From the NCBI GenBank assembly GCA_029250885.1, contig JAQXEK010000010.1, forward strand, positions 124,001 to 188,000: a DNA stretch of 64,000 nt, read 5' to 3'. Source of the stretch: Planctomycetota bacterium (GTDB taxonomy: Bacteria > Planctomycetota > UBA1135 > GCA-002686595). The translations under genes and the position numbers were made by a program. The notes beneath the pieces are model-generated. The model searched no databases. It saw only the letters and a list, made by a program, of their open reading frames with translations, and was not told the DNA's origin. Below, piece by piece: positions 11,849-21,811 of the stretch (position 1 is the first letter of the stretch; every line of letters starts with the position of its first letter).

Positions 11849-12703
11849 TTAGGCCGGGAACAGCTCCTCGCAGAGCTCTGCGATCGTGTCCGAGTCGGCG
11901 TCGCCGATCGTACGATGGGCGTACTTGGCCGCAGCGGGCATAGCGTTCTGCATAGCAACGGCAAGGCCGGCGACTTCAAACATCGGGATGTCGTTGGTGG
12001 CGTCGCCGATGGCAACCACCTCTTCAGGTAGGATGCCGTGGGCCTCGTGTAAGTAGCGCAGAGCCTCGCCCTTGCCTCGGCATGGCGGCTGCACGTCAAC
12101 GACCTGGTAGGGGCTCTCTGCGTGCTCGTAGAGGGCGCTAAGGGGGAAGTGGCTAAAGTAAGCTGGGCGATCCACGTGGGCTACGAGGGCTTCTTCAAGC
12201 TGGGCGGAGTCGGCAAAGTCCGTGGAATACAGCGTGATACGAATTAAGCGCTCCCTGGGCAAGTCCGCCTCGTCCACGATGTGTAGGTCTTCTAGGCCAA
12301 CCAAGGCCGAGGCTTCGAGCTCGCTCTTTGGGGTGCGCGCAAACTTCGCACCAGCACGCATGACGACCTTCGGGATGTCGTGATTCTCGCTAAAAGAAAA
12401 GACACGCTCGATGGTCTTGTCCGCAAGGGTCCGCTCCTCGAGCAGCTTGTCCTTGACCGGACAGAAGAGCCCGGCGCCGTTAAACACGATGGCAGGGTTG
12501 TCGAAGCCAAGCTCCTTGAGCACGCCCCGCGTTCCGCCCTCGGACCGGCCCGTCGCTATCATTACGTGCACGCCGCGCCCGCGCATCTCGCGCAGGACCT
12601 CGGTCGTGCGGGGATGGGGCGAGCCACCGGGTCCGATCAGGGTGCCATCAAGGTCAAGCAGAACGGCGCGATAAGCGCCAGGAGTACCGGGGCGAGGAGT
12701 CAT
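11849..12703 (-). CDS. Cof-type HAD-superfamily phosphatase
   Basis: This 284-residue cytoplasmic HAD hydrolase has motif I DLDGTL, motif II in MIATGR, and motif IV GDATNDIPMF followed by AGLAVAMQNA. A C2-type cap lies in the middle. This is the Cof/YbiV pattern of sugar-phosphate or FMN-type phosphatases; the substrate cannot be told. It lies downstream of the beta-sandwich protein gene (45 bp gap), on the same strand. Confidence 0.92.
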   Translation of the reverse strand: MTPRPGTPGAYRAVLLDLDGTLIGPGGSPHPRTTEVLREMRGRGVHVMIATGRSEGGTRGVLKELGFDNPAIVFNGAGLFCPVKDKLLEERTLADKTIERVFSFSENHDIPKVVMRAGAKFARTPKSELEASALVGLEDLHIVDEADLPRERLIRITLYSTDFADSAQLEEALVAHVDRPAYFSHFPLSALYEHAESPYQVVDVQPPCRGKGEALRYLHEAHGILPEEVVAIGDATNDIPMFEVAGLAVAMQNAMPAAAKYAHRTIGDADSDTIAELCEELFPA

Positions 12704-12748
12704 TCCCAGATTCTAGCTAAGCGACGACCGCACCACCCACGCCCTCTC

Positions 12749-15718
12749 CTAGATCTCGATCACAACCTCGGATTCTTGGCCAGCCTTGATCACAACCTCT
12801 ATCGCCTCGCTCTCCTGGCTGTTGATTCCGGGGCCAGCGGACTCAGCCGAGACCGACCACCTGCCTGGCGTCATGGCCTTCATCTTGCCGTTGCGCGATT
12901 CCGCGATCTCCATCTTCGGCATCAGGCCTTCCGCGTCGAGGTAGGTCGCCGTGACCATAAAGTAGCCATCTTCTCCGCCACTGATCTTGAAGGCCATGGA
13001 GCCAGCCGGATCGAGAACTAGGTCGGTGCGTGTGCGAGTCTCCCCTTCGCCTACGGTAAAGATGTCGGTCTTGCCGGGTGAGCTCGAATCAGCGGAAGCG
13101 GTGACCTGGAGATCGGCACCCGTCTCCACTCCGCGAAGTGAGTAGAACCCATCGGCATTAGTGATACTGGGATCACTTCCACCACTGCCGATCTGGAGCT
13201 GCGTCGCCGTTTCCATAAGGACCATAAACCCAAACGGGTCTTCTTGGCTAGGCCGGCCGATCTCTACCTTGGCACCCTGGATAGGATTGCCCAGGGAATC
13301 AGTAATGTGTCCCTCCACGACTGCTATGGACAGGGTCGCATCGAAGTCATTCTCACCGGCCACAATTTCCACAGGAAAACTGCTGCTCATCACACGACCC
13401 GCATGCCTGATCTCAAGGTTATAGGAGCCGGGCTCGACACTGGAGAGACTGTACTTGCCACGGCCATCGGTGGTTCCGCTGCCAGGGCCAGCCGAGAAGC
13501 CGAAGTCGAAGGATCCCATCAAATCGTCTCCCGACTTAAGGCTCAACTCAGCCCCGGCCAAGCCGATGCCGTTCTCCCAGACCGTTCCCGATAAAATGCC
13601 TGTGGCTTCCTCTCGCAGGCTAAGTGTATGACGGCCCCCTTCAACGACTTCGGTCGGAATCCAGCTGTCCCTATCTTCACCCTCTGTCAATGTCGCCGAC
13701 ACGGATAATCCCATGTTGCCCTGGTCTTGGCCAATCTTAAACTCGTGTGTCCCCGGCTCTAGGTGGTAGAACGAGGCGACACCATTTGAATCGGCGACCG
13801 CAGAGCCGTCGCCGCCAGGTCCGCCAAAGGCTGCGACCATTCGACGTCGGCCGAATCCCCGACCACCCGAGTCCTGATTTTCTGTCCAACGTCGAGTCTC
13901 CACTCGCGCTCCAGGCTTCGGGTTGCCCATGGCGTCGGTTACCGTCACAAGAACTGTACCGCCGGCACCAAGGCGCACCTCGACGGCAACAGGAGCGGCG
14001 GCGGGCATGACGAAGCTCTCGTTACGCCAAGTCGTGTGGCTCCCATGGGTCACGGTCAGACGACCGGCCTGGCCTTCAAAACTGGAGAGCCGCGCGACTC
14101 CATCCGGACCGGTTTTCGACGAGCGGCTCTCGTTGTTGGGTTCGTCGAAGGGAGCACCCCAACCACCCAACTCAAAGCCGCCTTGTTGGCCGCCCACAGA
14201 GAGCCGGACCTCGGCGCCCTCGATCGGCATACCGGAGCTGGCGTCGAGTGCAGTCACCGTAACAATGGCCGCTGATTTCAGAGAGAAGATACGCGCATCG
14301 AGCTCCTCACCCGCGGTCACCTCGAGCTCGCGTTCGAAGGACTCGTACCCCGCCGCCTCGATGACGACCTTGAAGGGCCCCATGCGAAATCGTCCATTAT
14401 CCGGCATGAGTCCAGTCAGCGACACCATGCCACTTGGGTGGTGCGTCACGACCTTGCCATCGCGCTGGTAGGGTTGTTGCCAGCCGCTACCGAAGGTCAC
14501 TTTAAAGTCTTCGACAGGAGCGCCTGTCGACGCGGAGACGACCTGAAAATTGACACTGGTCGAGCCAATCCATGAAAGCGTGACTCCCGAATCTCCCGCA
14601 TTGCTTTTAACCCGTTCGGTCACTGCGGGACTAGGCATGAATCGCCTTCTTGATTCGGCGACCTTGCTACCAGAGAGCTCATACTGCTCCCCTTCCCGAC
14701 AGCCTCGAACGACGAAGGTACCGTCGGCGGCCACGTCTGCCTTTCGCTGCTCCGCACCGCCGCCAGGCCCAAAACGCATGACGCCTCCACCGGGCCGGGC
14801 AGAAACCTCGACTTCAGCTAGGTCCCTCTGCGAAGCCCCTTGGATTCGGCCAGCAATCGTGAGTCCGGGTTCAAGGCTAAATTCTAAGTTGACCTGTTGC
14901 TCACCTGGACGCTCGGTGCGTCCCTTGAAGGTTCGATCAGGGTGATCGTCGGACGTGACGAGGATCTTCCAGGGGCCCGCCGCTAGTGTGTCAATGCGAA
15001 AGTAGCCGTCCGGATCCGTCGTGGCCGCAGCTTCACTGCTGCCTCGGCCGAACCAGGCGAAATCCGCGTTCGGGTCTTGGATGTGCAGCTCTGCGCCGGC
15101 AATACCGCCTCCACCCTCGAGCCTGACGCGCCCCTCGAGAAGGACGCTTACATCCATAACCAAGTCACCTACATCTAGGCCGCCATCCATGGGCAGGACT
15201 AGGTTCGCGACCTCGGCGGGAACGAAGCCAGCTAGGTTCGCTTCGACGCGCAACTCACCCGGTTCAGGGCCGACAAGTTCGAAGCTGCCGTCGGTTCGCG
15301 TCACGGTTGACCAGCGCTTGGCGAATGAGCTGTTCGAGCCCAGATTCGATGCCAGGGGTAAGAAGTCCGGTCCGCCAAAAGTGACCCTTGCTCCACCAAG
15401 TCCGTTGCCTGCGGTGTTCACCACGCGGCCGGTCACACTATCTTGGGCCTTGGACGCGACTGCGGAGTCGGAGTCGCCGCTCAAGGATACCGCGGACCGC
15501 TTAGCCTCTCCGGTCGGGGCCGTGCCTAAAAGCGTCTCCTTGCCTCCCGCCATGGGCCCGCTGCTACGGGTGCTTCCTTCCTGCTTAGATGTCGTATCTG
15601 TCAGGGTCAGCTCCGACTCCTCTTGCTTGTTGCTGCCGCTGGAGCCGAGCAGGTAGACCCCACCTCCAATCAAGATGCCTAGGAGAAGGACAATAGGCAG
15701 GATAGGTGACTTCTGCAT
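12749..15718 (-). CDS. Large anchored protein with repeated carboxypeptidase-regulatory-like domains
   Basis: This is a 989-residue protein if started at ATG 15718, immediately before an N-terminal membrane segment (SPILPIVLLLGILIGGGVYLL). The frame is open 39 codons further up to 15835, but that extension would push the anchor inward. After an acidic Ser/Thr linker there are at least seven beta-sandwich repeats of the CarboxypepD_reg type, each opening with a pattern like GRVVNTAGNGLGGARV, GRVRLEGGGGIAGAEL, VTVTDAMGNPKPGARV or GHITDSLGNPIQGAKV and closing with G-YSL or G-FEL strands. It is probably extracytoplasmic and structural or ligand-binding. No catalytic domain is seen. Confidence 0.85.
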   Translation of the reverse strand: MQKSPILPIVLLLGILIGGGVYLLGSSGSNKQEESELTLTDTTSKQEGSTRSSGPMAGGKETLLGTAPTGEAKRSAVSLSGDSDSAVASKAQDSVTGRVVNTAGNGLGGARVTFGGPDFLPLASNLGSNSSFAKRWSTVTRTDGSFELVGPEPGELRVEANLAGFVPAEVANLVLPMDGGLDVGDLVMDVSVLLEGRVRLEGGGGIAGAELHIQDPNADFAWFGRGSSEAAATTDPDGYFRIDTLAAGPWKILVTSDDHPDRTFKGRTERPGEQQVNLEFSLEPGLTIAGRIQGASQRDLAEVEVSARPGGGVMRFGPGGGAEQRKADVAADGTFVVRGCREGEQYELSGSKVAESRRRFMPSPAVTERVKSNAGDSGVTLSWIGSTSVNFQVVSASTGAPVEDFKVTFGSGWQQPYQRDGKVVTHHPSGMVSLTGLMPDNGRFRMGPFKVVIEAAGYESFERELEVTAGEELDARIFSLKSAAIVTVTALDASSGMPIEGAEVRLSVGGQQGGFELGGWGAPFDEPNNESRSSKTGPDGVARLSSFEGQAGRLTVTHGSHTTWRNESFVMPAAAPVAVEVRLGAGGTVLVTVTDAMGNPKPGARVETRRWTENQDSGGRGFGRRRMVAAFGGPGGDGSAVADSNGVASFYHLEPGTHEFKIGQDQGNMGLSVSATLTEGEDRDSWIPTEVVEGGRHTLSLREEATGILSGTVWENGIGLAGAELSLKSGDDLMGSFDFGFSAGPGSGTTDGRGKYSLSSVEPGSYNLEIRHAGRVMSSSFPVEIVAGENDFDATLSIAVVEGHITDSLGNPIQGAKVEIGRPSQEDPFGFMVLMETATQLQIGSGGSDPSITNADGFYSLRGVETGADLQVTASADSSSPGKTDIFTVGEGETRTRTDLVLDPAGSMAFKISGGEDGYFMVTATYLDAEGLMPKMEIAESRNGKMKAMTPGRWSVSAESAGPGINSQESEAIEVVIKAGQESEVVIEI

Positions 15719-15892
15719 GCTTGGCGGAGAACTGAATGAAGTGGTGGAAGATACTGGATACCTCGTAAGGGGCATCAGAAGGAAGTCTTTGGTCTTACGA
15801 ACGAAGTTTGGGCATTCATAGCAGAACTTTTCCAAGTCTTTGCAAGCTAGCAGCGTTTATGGCGTATGGAATGTGATGAGGGATCTATTTTA

Positions 15893-15928
15893 CCGACCGC
15901 TTTACCCTCTAGATCTTTTCGCGGTCGG
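15893..15928 (+). promoter_or_regulatory. Inverted repeat in the leader of the DUF1570-like gene
   Basis: CCGACCGC (15893-15900) and GCGGTCGG (15921-15928) form a perfect 8 bp inverted repeat around a 20-base spacer, ending 58 bp before the ATG at 15987. It lies in the 268 bp divergent promoter region. It could be an mRNA hairpin or an operator. Confidence 0.35.
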
Positions 15929-15986
15929 CTCTGCTTTCTAAGCGCCATTCTCCCGTCACCCCGAGACCCCTAATCCACACCGGTCT

Positions 15987-17612
15987 ATGCACTGGAAGCA
16001 ACTCCTCCTCGCACTACTCGCCTTCCTGACTCTCTGGTCGGGCCTGATGGCTCCCGCAGCCAATGCCCAGGCCCCCAAGATCGGCGACTACTTCGTCGAC
16101 GACTCGGACCTTGGCTTCAAGATCAAGATGCCGAAGGACTGGTCCTTCATTCCGCCTAAGGTTGGCGAGAGCAACTTGCTGGGAAAGTACAACCCGAATA
16201 ACCAGGTTGCCGTCCCCTCGGGACGTAATACCAGCATCTACTTGGAGTGTTGGATGGTCAAGTTCGACCGCCGCGCCAAGTCCAAGAGGACCCTCGACAT
16301 CGAGGTCGACGGCGAGACGGTCGAGGAGATCGACATCACGGACATGTTCTCCGACGGAGACATCGTCGAGTGGATCGATGGAAACATACCCGGCAACTCC
16401 TGGCGCATCATCGACCAGGACGACAAGAAGATCAACAAGGTGGAGGCCACCGAATACATCTTCGAGGCCACGTCCAGAATGGACCCCAGCGGCAAGCTGA
16501 AGGCCTATGCCATGGTGTACAAGCTCCACCCGGATTGCGAAGTGGCCGTAGTCTTCAACGGCCCCGGCGACGATGACCGCAAGTGGAAACTTAAGTACGA
16601 GAAGATCTTTGCCAAGATGGCCAAGACCCTAAAGCCGATCGAGCTAAAGGAACTTAAGTTCAACGACAAGATCGAGCACGCGGACGACTCTCCCGTGCGT
16701 GCGAAGAAGCGCAAAGAGCTTGAGGACTACGTGCGCCGAACCCCAGGTTGGCAGCTGTACGAGACCGAGAACTACTTCATCATCTCCCACAACAACGACA
16801 AGTCTTTCATGAAGGACCTGATGGCTCGCCTCGAGGCGATCCGTGCGGTGTACATGGTGGACTACCCGCCCGAGAAGGCCCGGGCCAACCGGCCAAAAAC
16901 AACGGATTCCAGCGAGGCAGATTCGGATGAGGAAGGCGGTGTTAAGGCCAAGGGATACGGCGAATCAGTGAGTGCAGTCGATCCCATGGAGCTTGCACGC
17001 ACCAGTGTGGTGCGAGTCTGTGCCGACCAGAACGAGTACCACAGCTATGGCGGTCCCGTTGGATCGGCTGGCTATTGGTCCAGCTGGGACCAGGAGCTTG
17101 TGATCTACGACACGCGCCCCAGATCGGAAACATGGCTCGTTCTTAACCACGAGGCCTTCCACCAGTTCATCTACTACTTCTACGGAAGCATCTCGCCCCA
17201 CAGTTGGTACAACGAGGGCACGGGCGACTTTTACAGCGGCTACAAGTACAAGAACAAGAAGTTCCAGATCAAAGAAGCCGAGTGGCGTAAGGACACGGCC
17301 GGCGAAATGATTAAGACGGGCGAGTATGTGCCCCTTAAGGAGATCGTGCGCTATACACAGCGCGAGTACTACGGCAGTAACAGCTACGGCTACAATGGTG
17401 GCCTGTTGTACGCCCAAGGCTGGTCCTTCGTCTACTTCCTGCGCACCGGCAAGAAGAAGAGCAAGGACTGGAACGACAGTTGGGACACGATCCTGGACAC
17501 TTATCTTGAGACCCTGGCAAGCACCGGAGACCTGGACAAGGCCATCGATGTGGCCTTCGACGGCGTGGACTGGGACGAGCTCGAGACCGCCTGGAAGAAG
17601 GAAATGGGCTAG
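15987..17612 (+). CDS. Secreted zinc metallopeptidase, DUF1570-like
   Basis: This 541-residue protein has a signal peptide (MHWKQLLLALLAFLTLWSGLMAPAANA). The N-terminal half (about 30-225) is a beta-rich domain. The C-terminal half is a gluzincin: HEAFH (His388, Glu389, His392) followed 18 residues later by Glu410 in WYNEGTGDF, the third zinc ligand. This matches the DUF1570/gluzincin family common in planctomycetes. The catalytic residues are intact, so it is probably an active periplasmic or extracellular peptidase; the substrate is unknown. A strong terminator follows at 17661. Confidence 0.88.
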   Translation: MHWKQLLLALLAFLTLWSGLMAPAANAQAPKIGDYFVDDSDLGFKIKMPKDWSFIPPKVGESNLLGKYNPNNQVAVPSGRNTSIYLECWMVKFDRRAKSKRTLDIEVDGETVEEIDITDMFSDGDIVEWIDGNIPGNSWRIIDQDDKKINKVEATEYIFEATSRMDPSGKLKAYAMVYKLHPDCEVAVVFNGPGDDDRKWKLKYEKIFAKMAKTLKPIELKELKFNDKIEHADDSPVRAKKRKELEDYVRRTPGWQLYETENYFIISHNNDKSFMKDLMARLEAIRAVYMVDYPPEKARANRPKTTDSSEADSDEEGGVKAKGYGESVSAVDPMELARTSVVRVCADQNEYHSYGGPVGSAGYWSSWDQELVIYDTRPRSETWLVLNHEAFHQFIYYFYGSISPHSWYNEGTGDFYSGYKYKNKKFQIKEAEWRKDTAGEMIKTGEYVPLKEIVRYTQREYYGSNSYGYNGGLLYAQGWSFVYFLRTGKKKSKDWNDSWDTILDTYLETLASTGDLDKAIDVAFDGVDWDELETAWKKEMG

Positions 17613-17660
17613 GCCCCTCACCTGGAAGGTGCTGCAAGACCAACCAGGCCATAGCAACAC

Positions 17661-17700
17661 GGGGGCCGGGGAGCTATGCTCCACCGGCCCCCTTTATGTT
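17661..17700 (+). terminator. Intrinsic terminator after the DUF1570-like gene
   Basis: GGGGGCCGGGGAGC (17661-17674) pairs with GCTCC and CCGGCCCCC (17678-17692), with one unpaired A and loop TAT, followed by TTTATGTTT. The stem is 14 bp. Confidence 0.85.
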
Positions 17701-17729
17701 TCGCCCCGTTCCGCATCCTGAACAGCAAC

Positions 17730-18386
17730 ATGCACCATCCCCGCTCCACGCGCCGCACCCTGCTCGCGGCCGCCCTTGGAATCATCGCTGCCTCCTGCGC
17801 CACCACCCGTGATTATGGAGACGCAACGGTCATCCTGCAGACAAGCGGCGGCTCCGAGCTTGGCGTCTCCACCCCCGGCGGCGTGGTCTTTCTAGGCAAC
17901 ACGGCCCGTTCCGGCGAAGTTGACATTAGCGTCTGGTTCGGCGACGGCCCCAGCATCGAGGCGTCGCTTATCGAGCCCATTGGCGACGGGCTCTACCTGG
18001 CAGAAGGCGAGATCCGATTTCCCACCATCGACGTGGCCTTCATCGAACCGGCCTCGGGCGATCGTATCTACGCCAAGGGCCGCTACGGCGCAGAGACTTG
18101 GGAAGTGGATCTCTTCCCCACCAAGGACCCCAGGGTGAGTGGCCTCTGCTTCCGATCGTCCGAAGACATCCCAAGAGACAACAGCCAGGTCGGCGCAGGG
18201 GTCTTCTGGGTTGATCCCCTTACAGATCGCCCAGCGTTGATTGGCCTGATCTCGGGCCGAGTAGTTCTCGACGACGGCTCCGAATACATCACCGCCGTAG
18301 GAAGTGAAGGCTTATGGCGCCTCATCGCCAACCGCCGCGACGTGAGCACCGAAGGCCGCTGGACTTACCGAGAAGACATCCTGTAA
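17730..18386 (+). CDS. Lipoprotein of unknown function
   Basis: This 218-residue protein starts at ATG 17730; an earlier in-frame ATG at 17676 falls inside the terminator hairpin and is rejected. The N-terminus has RR, a hydrophobic core LLAAALGIIAAS and Cys23 in a lipobox (AASC), so it is lipid-anchored. The mature part is beta-rich with repeated short strands (VILQTSGGSELGVSTPGGVVF, GLYLAEGEIRFP) and no known catalytic motif. A strong terminator follows. Function unknown. Confidence 0.8.
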   Translation: MHHPRSTRRTLLAAALGIIAASCATTRDYGDATVILQTSGGSELGVSTPGGVVFLGNTARSGEVDISVWFGDGPSIEASLIEPIGDGLYLAEGEIRFPTIDVAFIEPASGDRIYAKGRYGAETWEVDLFPTKDPRVSGLCFRSSEDIPRDNSQVGAGVFWVDPLTDRPALIGLISGRVVLDDGSEYITAVGSEGLWRLIANRRDVSTEGRWTYREDIL

Positions 18387-18415
18387 CTAACGCCGGATCC
18401 ATAGTAAGAGCAACG

Positions 18416-18450
18416 GCGGCCTGCCCTCTCAAAGAGTGCAGGCCGCTTTT
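18416..18450 (+). terminator. Intrinsic terminator after the lipoprotein gene
   Basis: GCGGCCTGC (18416-18424) and GCAGGCCGC (18438-18446) form a perfect 9 bp stem, followed by TTTT. Confidence 0.9.
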
Positions 18451-18500
18451 CCGTACCCACTACCAATACTTGTGCGCCGCCCCCCAAAGAGATCGTCGCG

Positions 18501-18525
18501 AGCCCCCCCAAATAAATAGGGGGCT
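18501..18525 (-). terminator. Possible terminator hairpin downstream of trkH
   Basis: AGCCCCC (18501-18507) and GGGGGCT (18519-18525) pair around an AT-rich loop, about 50 bp beyond the trkH stop on the minus strand. No clear T-run follows in that direction. Confidence 0.4.
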
Positions 18526-18576
18526 GTGCCATTTAGAGGGGCAAAAGGAATCCATCAGGGACGGCTCCCCCAAAAA

Positions 18577-20346
18577 CTAGATGCGCCAAAACCGAGGCAA
18601 GAATAGGACGACGATGGCATAAAACTCAAGACGCCCAATTAGCATCAAGACACAGCAAAGCAGCTTGCCCAAATCGGGCATCCACCCAAAGCTCTGGGTC
18701 GGCCCAAGCATGTCCAGCCCCGGCCCAATGTTGTTTAGGGTAGCCAGCACACCCGTCATTGACGTCAATGGATCAATATCCATCGCTGTCAAGCAGAGGG
18801 TCGCCGACCCAAAGATCAGGAACCACATACCAAAATAGCCCACGATCCCCGAGACCATGTCTTCCCCCAGCGGCTCTCCATTCATGCGCACAAGTAGCTT
18901 GGCCCGGGGGCGCGCAAACTGCTGGAAGCTTCGCAAAGATGCCTTCGCAAGGATCATAAAGCGCACCACCTTCAGACCGCCGCCGGTCGAGCCCGCACAA
19001 GCGCCAATGAAAGCGAGCCCCATCAACAGCATGCGCGCAAAGTGGGGCCATTGGTCAAAGTCAGCCGTGCCATATCCCGTGCTCGTCTGGATGCTTGAGA
19101 CCACAAAGCTCGAGTCCCGTAGCGCGGAAGTCACCCTCGAGTAGTCTGGAAGCTCTGAACCCGCCACGCCATTCGAGCCGCCCCAGAACCACAGCACGGC
19201 CGCAATCACTAGGGTCGCACCGCCCATCACCCCCGCATAGACGCGCACCTCGCTAGACTGGATCGCCATGCGCCAGCCGCGCTTAGGACCCGAGCGCAGG
19301 ACCGTGTCGTAGATCGCGAAGTTGATACCCGCCGCAAACATGAACGCGATCGTGATGCCCTCAACTAGGGGCGAGTTGAAGTACGCTATGCTCTCGGAGT
19401 GGCTTGAGAAGCCACCCGTCGCCAACGTACCAAAGGCGTGAACCAGGGCCTCATAAAGGGGCAGGTCCGCCAGCATATACAGGGCGACCTGCACGATCGT
19501 CAGCCCCACATAGATGCGCATCAGGCCAACGCCACTGTCCCGAACGCGCTGGTGCACAGCCTCCCGGGAGACGCCGGGAACTTCCGAACGGAACAGGCTG
19601 CGACCACCCGCGGGGAAGAGAACAACGAACACCAGCACAATGCCGATACCGCCGAGCCAGTGGGTGAAGGAGCGCCAGAAGGCGATCGACTTGGACATGC
19701 CGTCGATGCCGTCGGCGCTCAGGATCGTCGAGCCCGTCGTGGTGAATCCGGAGACGGACTCGAAGAAGGCATCGACGACCTGGGGAATCGCGCCAGAGAA
19801 GAGGAAGGGCATTGCGCCGATGATTCCGGCGACCAACCAAGACAGCCCCACCACAGCAAGGCCCTCGCGACGATAGAACTCCTTCTGGTTGAGCTCGGCG
19901 CGCTTGCGGTCGTGGCGCAGTTGGTGCACCAGCGCCATCAGCGCGAGCAAGATCACACCGATCTGACCTCCAAGCAAGATTTGGTCTGACGAGGCGCTCC
20001 CAAAAGTAGGCAAGCTGCCAGCCAAGTCGAGAATATCGTCAGCCGATCCCCAGGGCAGGAACCCAATGACTACGGCGCAGCCCAAGGAGAAGGCCAGCAA
20101 CAAGAGATTGCGCCGTGTGCCAAGGCTGCGCTTCTTGGGGCCGTACTCGGACTGATCGCCGATTTGGCGTGTCATCAGGTGCACGAGGCCCATCCCCATA
20201 GCGCCCGAGATGGCCGAAGAGCGCAGGCATGCACTCCATGCGCCGTGCTCTGTGTAGAAGAGCGCAACACAGGCCGGCACGAGTAGGAAGAGCGCCAACA
20301 GCAGCAGGACCTGCCCAAGCAGGTGATAGACCGCGTGGAGGTTCAT
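18577..20346 (-). CDS. trkH: TrkH-type potassium uptake channel subunit
   Basis: This 589-residue multi-pass inner-membrane protein has the four P-loops of the TrkH/KtrB family: FTTTGSTI, LATGGFSSH, TSTGYGTAD and AGSTGGGLK. It is about 100 residues longer than the usual 480-490; the extra length is at the N-terminus, where four or so added hydrophobic segments precede the core. Its ATG overlaps the trkA stop as ATGA (20343-20346), so the pair is translationally coupled. Potassium uptake would be gated by the TrkA ring encoded upstream. Confidence 0.95.
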   Translation of the reverse strand: MNLHAVYHLLGQVLLLLALFLLVPACVALFYTEHGAWSACLRSSAISGAMGMGLVHLMTRQIGDQSEYGPKKRSLGTRRNLLLLAFSLGCAVVIGFLPWGSADDILDLAGSLPTFGSASSDQILLGGQIGVILLALMALVHQLRHDRKRAELNQKEFYRREGLAVVGLSWLVAGIIGAMPFLFSGAIPQVVDAFFESVSGFTTTGSTILSADGIDGMSKSIAFWRSFTHWLGGIGIVLVFVVLFPAGGRSLFRSEVPGVSREAVHQRVRDSGVGLMRIYVGLTIVQVALYMLADLPLYEALVHAFGTLATGGFSSHSESIAYFNSPLVEGITIAFMFAAGINFAIYDTVLRSGPKRGWRMAIQSSEVRVYAGVMGGATLVIAAVLWFWGGSNGVAGSELPDYSRVTSALRDSSFVVSSIQTSTGYGTADFDQWPHFARMLLMGLAFIGACAGSTGGGLKVVRFMILAKASLRSFQQFARPRAKLLVRMNGEPLGEDMVSGIVGYFGMWFLIFGSATLCLTAMDIDPLTSMTGVLATLNNIGPGLDMLGPTQSFGWMPDLGKLLCCVLMLIGRLEFYAIVVLFLPRFWRI

Positions 20347-21722
20347 TCGGCGACGTGGCTATCGGGTTCCAAGAAGATGGTCTCGACTTCGCGGATGTCG
20401 TCCGGAAGGGCAAAGATGATGATCTGGTCCCCGTCCTCGATCGTGCTCTCGCCGTTCGGAATAAAGACATCTTCCGAGCGAACGACCGCGCCAATTTTGG
20501 CACCGTCAGGGAGTCCAAGGTTCTTTACCTTGCGTTCTTTTTTCGTGCCGCGGAAGTGAGCCTCAAGCTCGAGTACCTCGGCGCGACCATCGGCGATGAC
20601 GGCAATCGAGGACACGGACTCCGAGCGTACGAAGCGCAGGATGCGCTGGGCGCACTGCAGCCGCGGCGAGACCGCCACGTCGATGTTCATCAGGTTGTAG
20701 ACGCTGCTGTAGGCGCGTTTATTTACTAGGGCCACGGTGCGCTCAACGCCCTGGGATTTCGCCAGTTGGCAGGCGATCATGTTGTCCTCGTCGTCGCGAG
20801 TCGAAGCGATAAAGACGTCGACCTCGCCAACCTGCTCCTCCATCAAGAAGTCGAGATCCGTCGCGTCGCCTTCCAGTACCAGCACGCGACTCGAGACCAT
20901 CTCGGCCACACTTCGTGCGCGCTGGGGGTCGCGCTCGAAGAGCCGCACCGAGATGCCCGGGGTTGCATCCAAGCGCTGGGCAATGCTCACGCCGGCGGAG
21001 CCGCCACCCATGATCACTACCTTCCGACGCAGCTTGACGGGCTCTCCAGCCAGGGCCTCGAACTCGTCCAGGCTATCCCGTTTGCCCACGACATAGACAT
21101 GGTCGTCCGCTTCCAGGGCAAACTGTCCGCCCGGGACGCTGACCTCGTGGTTCCGGATCACGGCTACCAGCATCACTCCTGCCGGCAGACGCAGCTTCAT
21201 GAGAGCTGTACCCAAGAGCTCGGAGTCACTGCCAAGACGTAAGCGCCGCAACTGAACTTGGCCGCCGGCAAACGACTCGACCTCGAGGGCGTGGTTTGTG
21301 GCTACCGTGCGCAGGACCATCTCGGCCGCGAGCTCTTCGGTCGAGAGCAAAACGTCATAGCCGAGGCAGCCCTTGTAGAAAAAGCGGTACTCGTCTACGC
21401 GCTTTGTGTCTTTGATCCGCAGGATGATGCGCTTGGCTTTTAGGCTGCGGGCCAAGACACAAGCCAGCATGTTGACTTGATCGTTGTTGGTTGCGACTAC
21501 CACAAGGTCAGCCTTGCGCACACCGGCCCGTGTCAGTACCTCGGCATAGGTCGCATCACCTTGAATCGCCTGCACATCCAGGGACTCCTGGAGCTCCCGA
21601 ATCCGCACCGGATCTTTATCAATGACGCTGACGCGGTGCTCGCCCTTGGAGAGCATCTCGGCTAGGTGGTGCCCCACTTCGCCCGATCCGATGATTACGA
21701 TGTGACTTGTCTCTCGATCCAT
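20343..21722 (-). CDS. trkA: TrkA, NAD-binding regulatory subunit of potassium uptake
   Basis: This protein has 459 residues from the ATG 21722 (MDRETSHIVIIGSGEVG); an upstream in-frame start would add 12 residues. It has two RCK units, each with a Rossmann NAD-binding domain (GSGEVGHHLAEML near the N-terminus, and MGGGSAGVSIAQRL about residue 227) followed by a TrkA-C domain (LGTALMKLRLPAGVMLVAV; KNLGLPDGAKIGAVV). This is the standard full-length TrkA. It forms the cytoplasmic gating ring for TrkH. Confidence 0.95.
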   Translation of the reverse strand: MDRETSHIVIIGSGEVGHHLAEMLSKGEHRVSVIDKDPVRIRELQESLDVQAIQGDATYAEVLTRAGVRKADLVVVATNNDQVNMLACVLARSLKAKRIILRIKDTKRVDEYRFFYKGCLGYDVLLSTEELAAEMVLRTVATNHALEVESFAGGQVQLRRLRLGSDSELLGTALMKLRLPAGVMLVAVIRNHEVSVPGGQFALEADDHVYVVGKRDSLDEFEALAGEPVKLRRKVVIMGGGSAGVSIAQRLDATPGISVRLFERDPQRARSVAEMVSSRVLVLEGDATDLDFLMEEQVGEVDVFIASTRDDEDNMIACQLAKSQGVERTVALVNKRAYSSVYNLMNIDVAVSPRLQCAQRILRFVRSESVSSIAVIADGRAEVLELEAHFRGTKKERKVKNLGLPDGAKIGAVVRSEDVFIPNGESTIEDGDQIIIFALPDDIREVETIFLEPDSHVAE

Positions 21723-21811
21723 AAACCGTACCCTACGACTCCTTTGCTCGTGAATCACGCCCCAGAGGCCATTGCCTCATAAGTTCTGCAGCTCCCCTAC
21801 TCCCTACGACC

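Noticed and set aside
11580..11852. A 90-codon plus-strand open frame
   Set aside because: It overlaps the start of the protease gene and looks random; no start signal or family.
15719..15835. N-terminal extension of the repeat-domain protein
   Set aside because: It would place 39 polar residues before the membrane anchor; the Met at 15718 directly precedes the anchor.
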